Positions 62,101 to 64,000 of a stretch of DNA of 64,000 nt are shown piece after piece. The notes beneath the pieces are model-generated. The model saw nothing but the letters and a program-made list of their open reading frames with translations. It ran no database searches and was not told where the DNA came from. The position numbers and the translations under genes were made by a program. Source of the stretch: Ciborinia camelliae. Its lineage: Eukaryota; Ascomycota; Leotiomycetes; Helotiales; Sclerotiniaceae. The stretch is taken from the NCBI GenBank assembly GCA_025890175.1, contig JANPYM010000008.1:797337-861336 (forward strand), read 5' to 3'. How positions within the stretch are numbered: the stretch's first letter is position 1; the number at the start of each line of letters is the position of its first letter.

Positions 62101-64000
62101 TCCTCGCAATTCAAGTAATCTTCACTTCTAAACTCCGCTACAAGAATCTCAATGCATTTTAAACTACAAGAGAATACTTTTGTCTTATATCCGATGCTGG
62201 TATATGCTTCACTCAACCGTTGCCACAGAAAAAGACGAAGTGATGTGCTCCCATTGTCTAGAAATTTCCACATATCACGTAGTATCGCTGGAGTTGCATC
62301 TCCATTTTGAGAGAACTCGCTATCTTGTGAATCTGCAATCTCAATTTCTGTAGACTGAGATGTGGATTCCGGATCTAGGACTGGCTCAAGTGTTTGAATA
62401 ATTGCCAATGGGTCGGATCTATCAGCTTGAAAGAGGTTTTGAAAAAATTCCATCGTCGTAAGGCTTGAAACTTCTCGATCTGCAGCAGAAGTAGAGATTT
62501 CAGATATGACGGCATTGTTTGTGAGTTGAATCGGTGGTTTTTCGGCTTTGGTGAGAATATCTCGGAGATTGGTCCAGAGATGAACTTTGTGATCGCGTGT
62601 GACATCTTCAGCAACTGTGGCATAATAGACTGATGCCCACAAATACCTTAAAGAAAGTTCATCATCCTGCTCATACTTCCTACTGCGCATCACAAAAGCC
62701 GAGAAATTAGCCCAACGATCAAGCCGATCCTTTGTCATTATCCTGATATCCATTCCAACCCTGCTGTCTGGGGTCGTGATGCGTGTATAGACGTCAAGAT
62801 GAAGTTCAAATATCGTTTCCGTCATCTCCTCTAGCTGTGATATTTGGGCAGGACTTTCACCAGATGAGCGACTTAATTCCAAGTCCGACCGAACTCGATC
62901 ATAAACATCTGCATCTAGAAAACTAATCATTCGAACTGTAGCGACTTTCAGTTCAGGGCTCCATTGTCGTTGTAAATAAGTCACCAGAACAATACGCAGC
63001 CACTCAAAAACAACATCTTGTAATGGCATCCAGTTTTTTTCGACTTTGTACGCGAACCATGATATCCCACCAAATTCGGCGAATGGTGGTCTGCTAGTCA
63101 GGTTTTGTGATCCCGAATTCGAATGTTCGAGGAAAGCAGACAGACCAGCATTCGCACTACCTCCAGAAGTTCCCAGAACATCTGCGACGTTGGCGTTTTC
63201 GAATGTATTCGCCTTGACTTCATCCCAAGATTTCATGATATCACGTAGATCTCTGACTGCTGTATTGGTTCTGATATCGTCACGCTCAGTAGCTCTATCA
63301 ACCGCCAAAGCTACTTGGATGTCTTCACGAGTCCCTAAATCTTCAACACCTAACTTCTTAAGCATATTGCCGACAAATGTGAAAACATCATCATCGGCAC
63401 GAGAAAACGCCTTTAGTTGTTCGGCATGTTGAGTTGCTGGGTCAACGGGAGTTTCAGCAGTACTTTCGCGATTTCTGATGCGCCTGCTGCGCTTATGGGT
63501 GCTGTTATCTTCTTCCGGGGTATCCCGCAGTCCAGCAGTAGATTGAGATCTTTTTCTTGTAGGTAAATGAGCATCAGAGAGTTGTACATTAGCAGCTGCA
63601 GGCACCTCGCCTGTCCTCTCATCAGAATTATTGGTATTAGGCGTACCATTGCCAAAACTTTCGGCTACAGGAGATATCGTCATCACAGTATCATTTGCTG
63701 GCTGATTTTCACCATGCTGTTCACCTAAAATGGGCCCGGGTGAAAATGTTTGGTCTTCTCCCGGTGGCAAAGCAAGTATGATTCCAACAAGAGGAAGGGA
63801 CTGTGCGGCTCCACATATCTCATGGCCAATAGAAGTCCATGACCTTTCTGGTACATTGATGATTGCGCGACCCTGGAGAATTTGCAGAGGTTCATCATTA
63901 TTATCCCTGCTTCTACTTAAAGTATTGGTGGGATCCGGAAGAAATGGATATGGATCAATGTGCTTCTTCAAAAACTGTGGCATGGCTTTCTTTTTGAAAG
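59144..64000 (-). CDS. hir3: Hir3/CABIN1-like histone transcription regulator 3 (C-terminal part, cut by the window edge)
   Basis: Two exons are visible: 60677 to the right edge and 59144-60626, joined by a 50-nt intron (donor GTAAGT, branch GCTAAC). The reading frame continues upstream of the first in-window Met (63983) to position 64000, so the N-terminus lies outside. About 1,600 residues are present. Seen: a Ser/Asn-rich linker with a basic patch (THKRSRRIRNRE, probably nuclear localisation), helical TPR-like regions including NWEAWYRLAQCYDLELEEEV and VHCYIMALSTAMRCA, and an acidic, Gly/Asn-rich C-terminal tail (SDLSDVPDMDDMDMF). This matches fungal Hir3, a scaffold subunit of the HIR histone chaperone complex for replication-independent H3-H4 deposition and histone gene repression. 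Family assignment rests on recalled motifs. Confidence 0.75.

Overview
The window looks like nuclear DNA of a filamentous ascomycete, most probably a Leotiomycete close to Botrytis or Sclerotinia. Genes carry short introns (about 47-100 nt) with GTAAGT/GTATGT-type donors, CTAAC/CTGAC branch sites and AG acceptors. Intergenic DNA is full of CCTACCTAGGTAGG-type words, and an extremely AT-rich block (about 1-8462) abuts normal gene-rich DNA. The genus is an inference; no marker gene was compared. Spliced models below were built by hand from reading frames and splice signals.

Layout. 1-8462 is AT-rich repeat-like DNA without genes. 8.6-9.2 kb holds a hotdog thioesterase, followed by a doubtful relic ORF (9.8-10.7 kb). 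11.1-15.8 kb (minus) is a full ABCC transporter. 15.8-18.1 kb is almost empty apart from a possible F-box/2EXR-like N-terminal fragment. 18.2-19.9 kb (minus) is a SET protein with a MYND-like zinc cluster. 21.6-22.4 kb (minus) is dolichol-phosphate mannosyltransferase (DPM1). 22.9-24.9 kb (minus) is a DUF3176-type membrane protein with a frameshift. 25.2-26.5 kb is gene debris, including a broken short-chain dehydrogenase. 27.1-27.4 kb (minus) encodes a 97-residue secreted cysteine-rich protein.

29.9-30.8 kb (plus) is a BTB-domain protein. 31.3-32.8 kb (minus) is a RING-CH membrane E3 ligase, divergent from a GT31/fringe-like glycosyltransferase (34.3-35.9 kb, plus). 36.6-39.6 kb (minus) is an ABCG transporter of the cysteine-rich Adp1 type whose N-terminal end looks damaged. 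40.9-44.3 kb (minus) is an ENA-type sodium P-type ATPase. A 3.2 kb low-complexity intergenic stretch follows. 47.6-50.0 kb (minus) is acetolactate synthase ILV2, 50.8-52.8 kb (minus) a TRAPPC12-like protein and 53.1-54.6 kb (minus) galactokinase. 56.2-56.3 kb (minus) is a tRNA-Val(UAC)-like gene with two insertions. 56.5 kb has a short tandem repeat inside an inverted repeat, 57.2-58.3 kb a frameshifted gene, and 59.1 kb to the right edge (minus) the C-terminal part of the Hir3/CABIN1-like histone chaperone subunit.

The genes do not form one pathway. They mix housekeeping functions (ILV2, GAL1, DPM1, TRAPP, HIR complex), transport (ABCC, ABCG, ENA ATPase) and accessory genes. The accessory part (about 15.8-30 kb and 56-58.4 kb) holds most of the unusual signals: a promoter segment present in two copies upstream of two unrelated genes (19.97-20.16 kb and 24.94-25.12 kb), decaying gene copies, a candidate secreted effector-like protein, and a tRNA gene whose D-arm is interrupted by a 53-nt sequence that looks like a spliceosomal intron.
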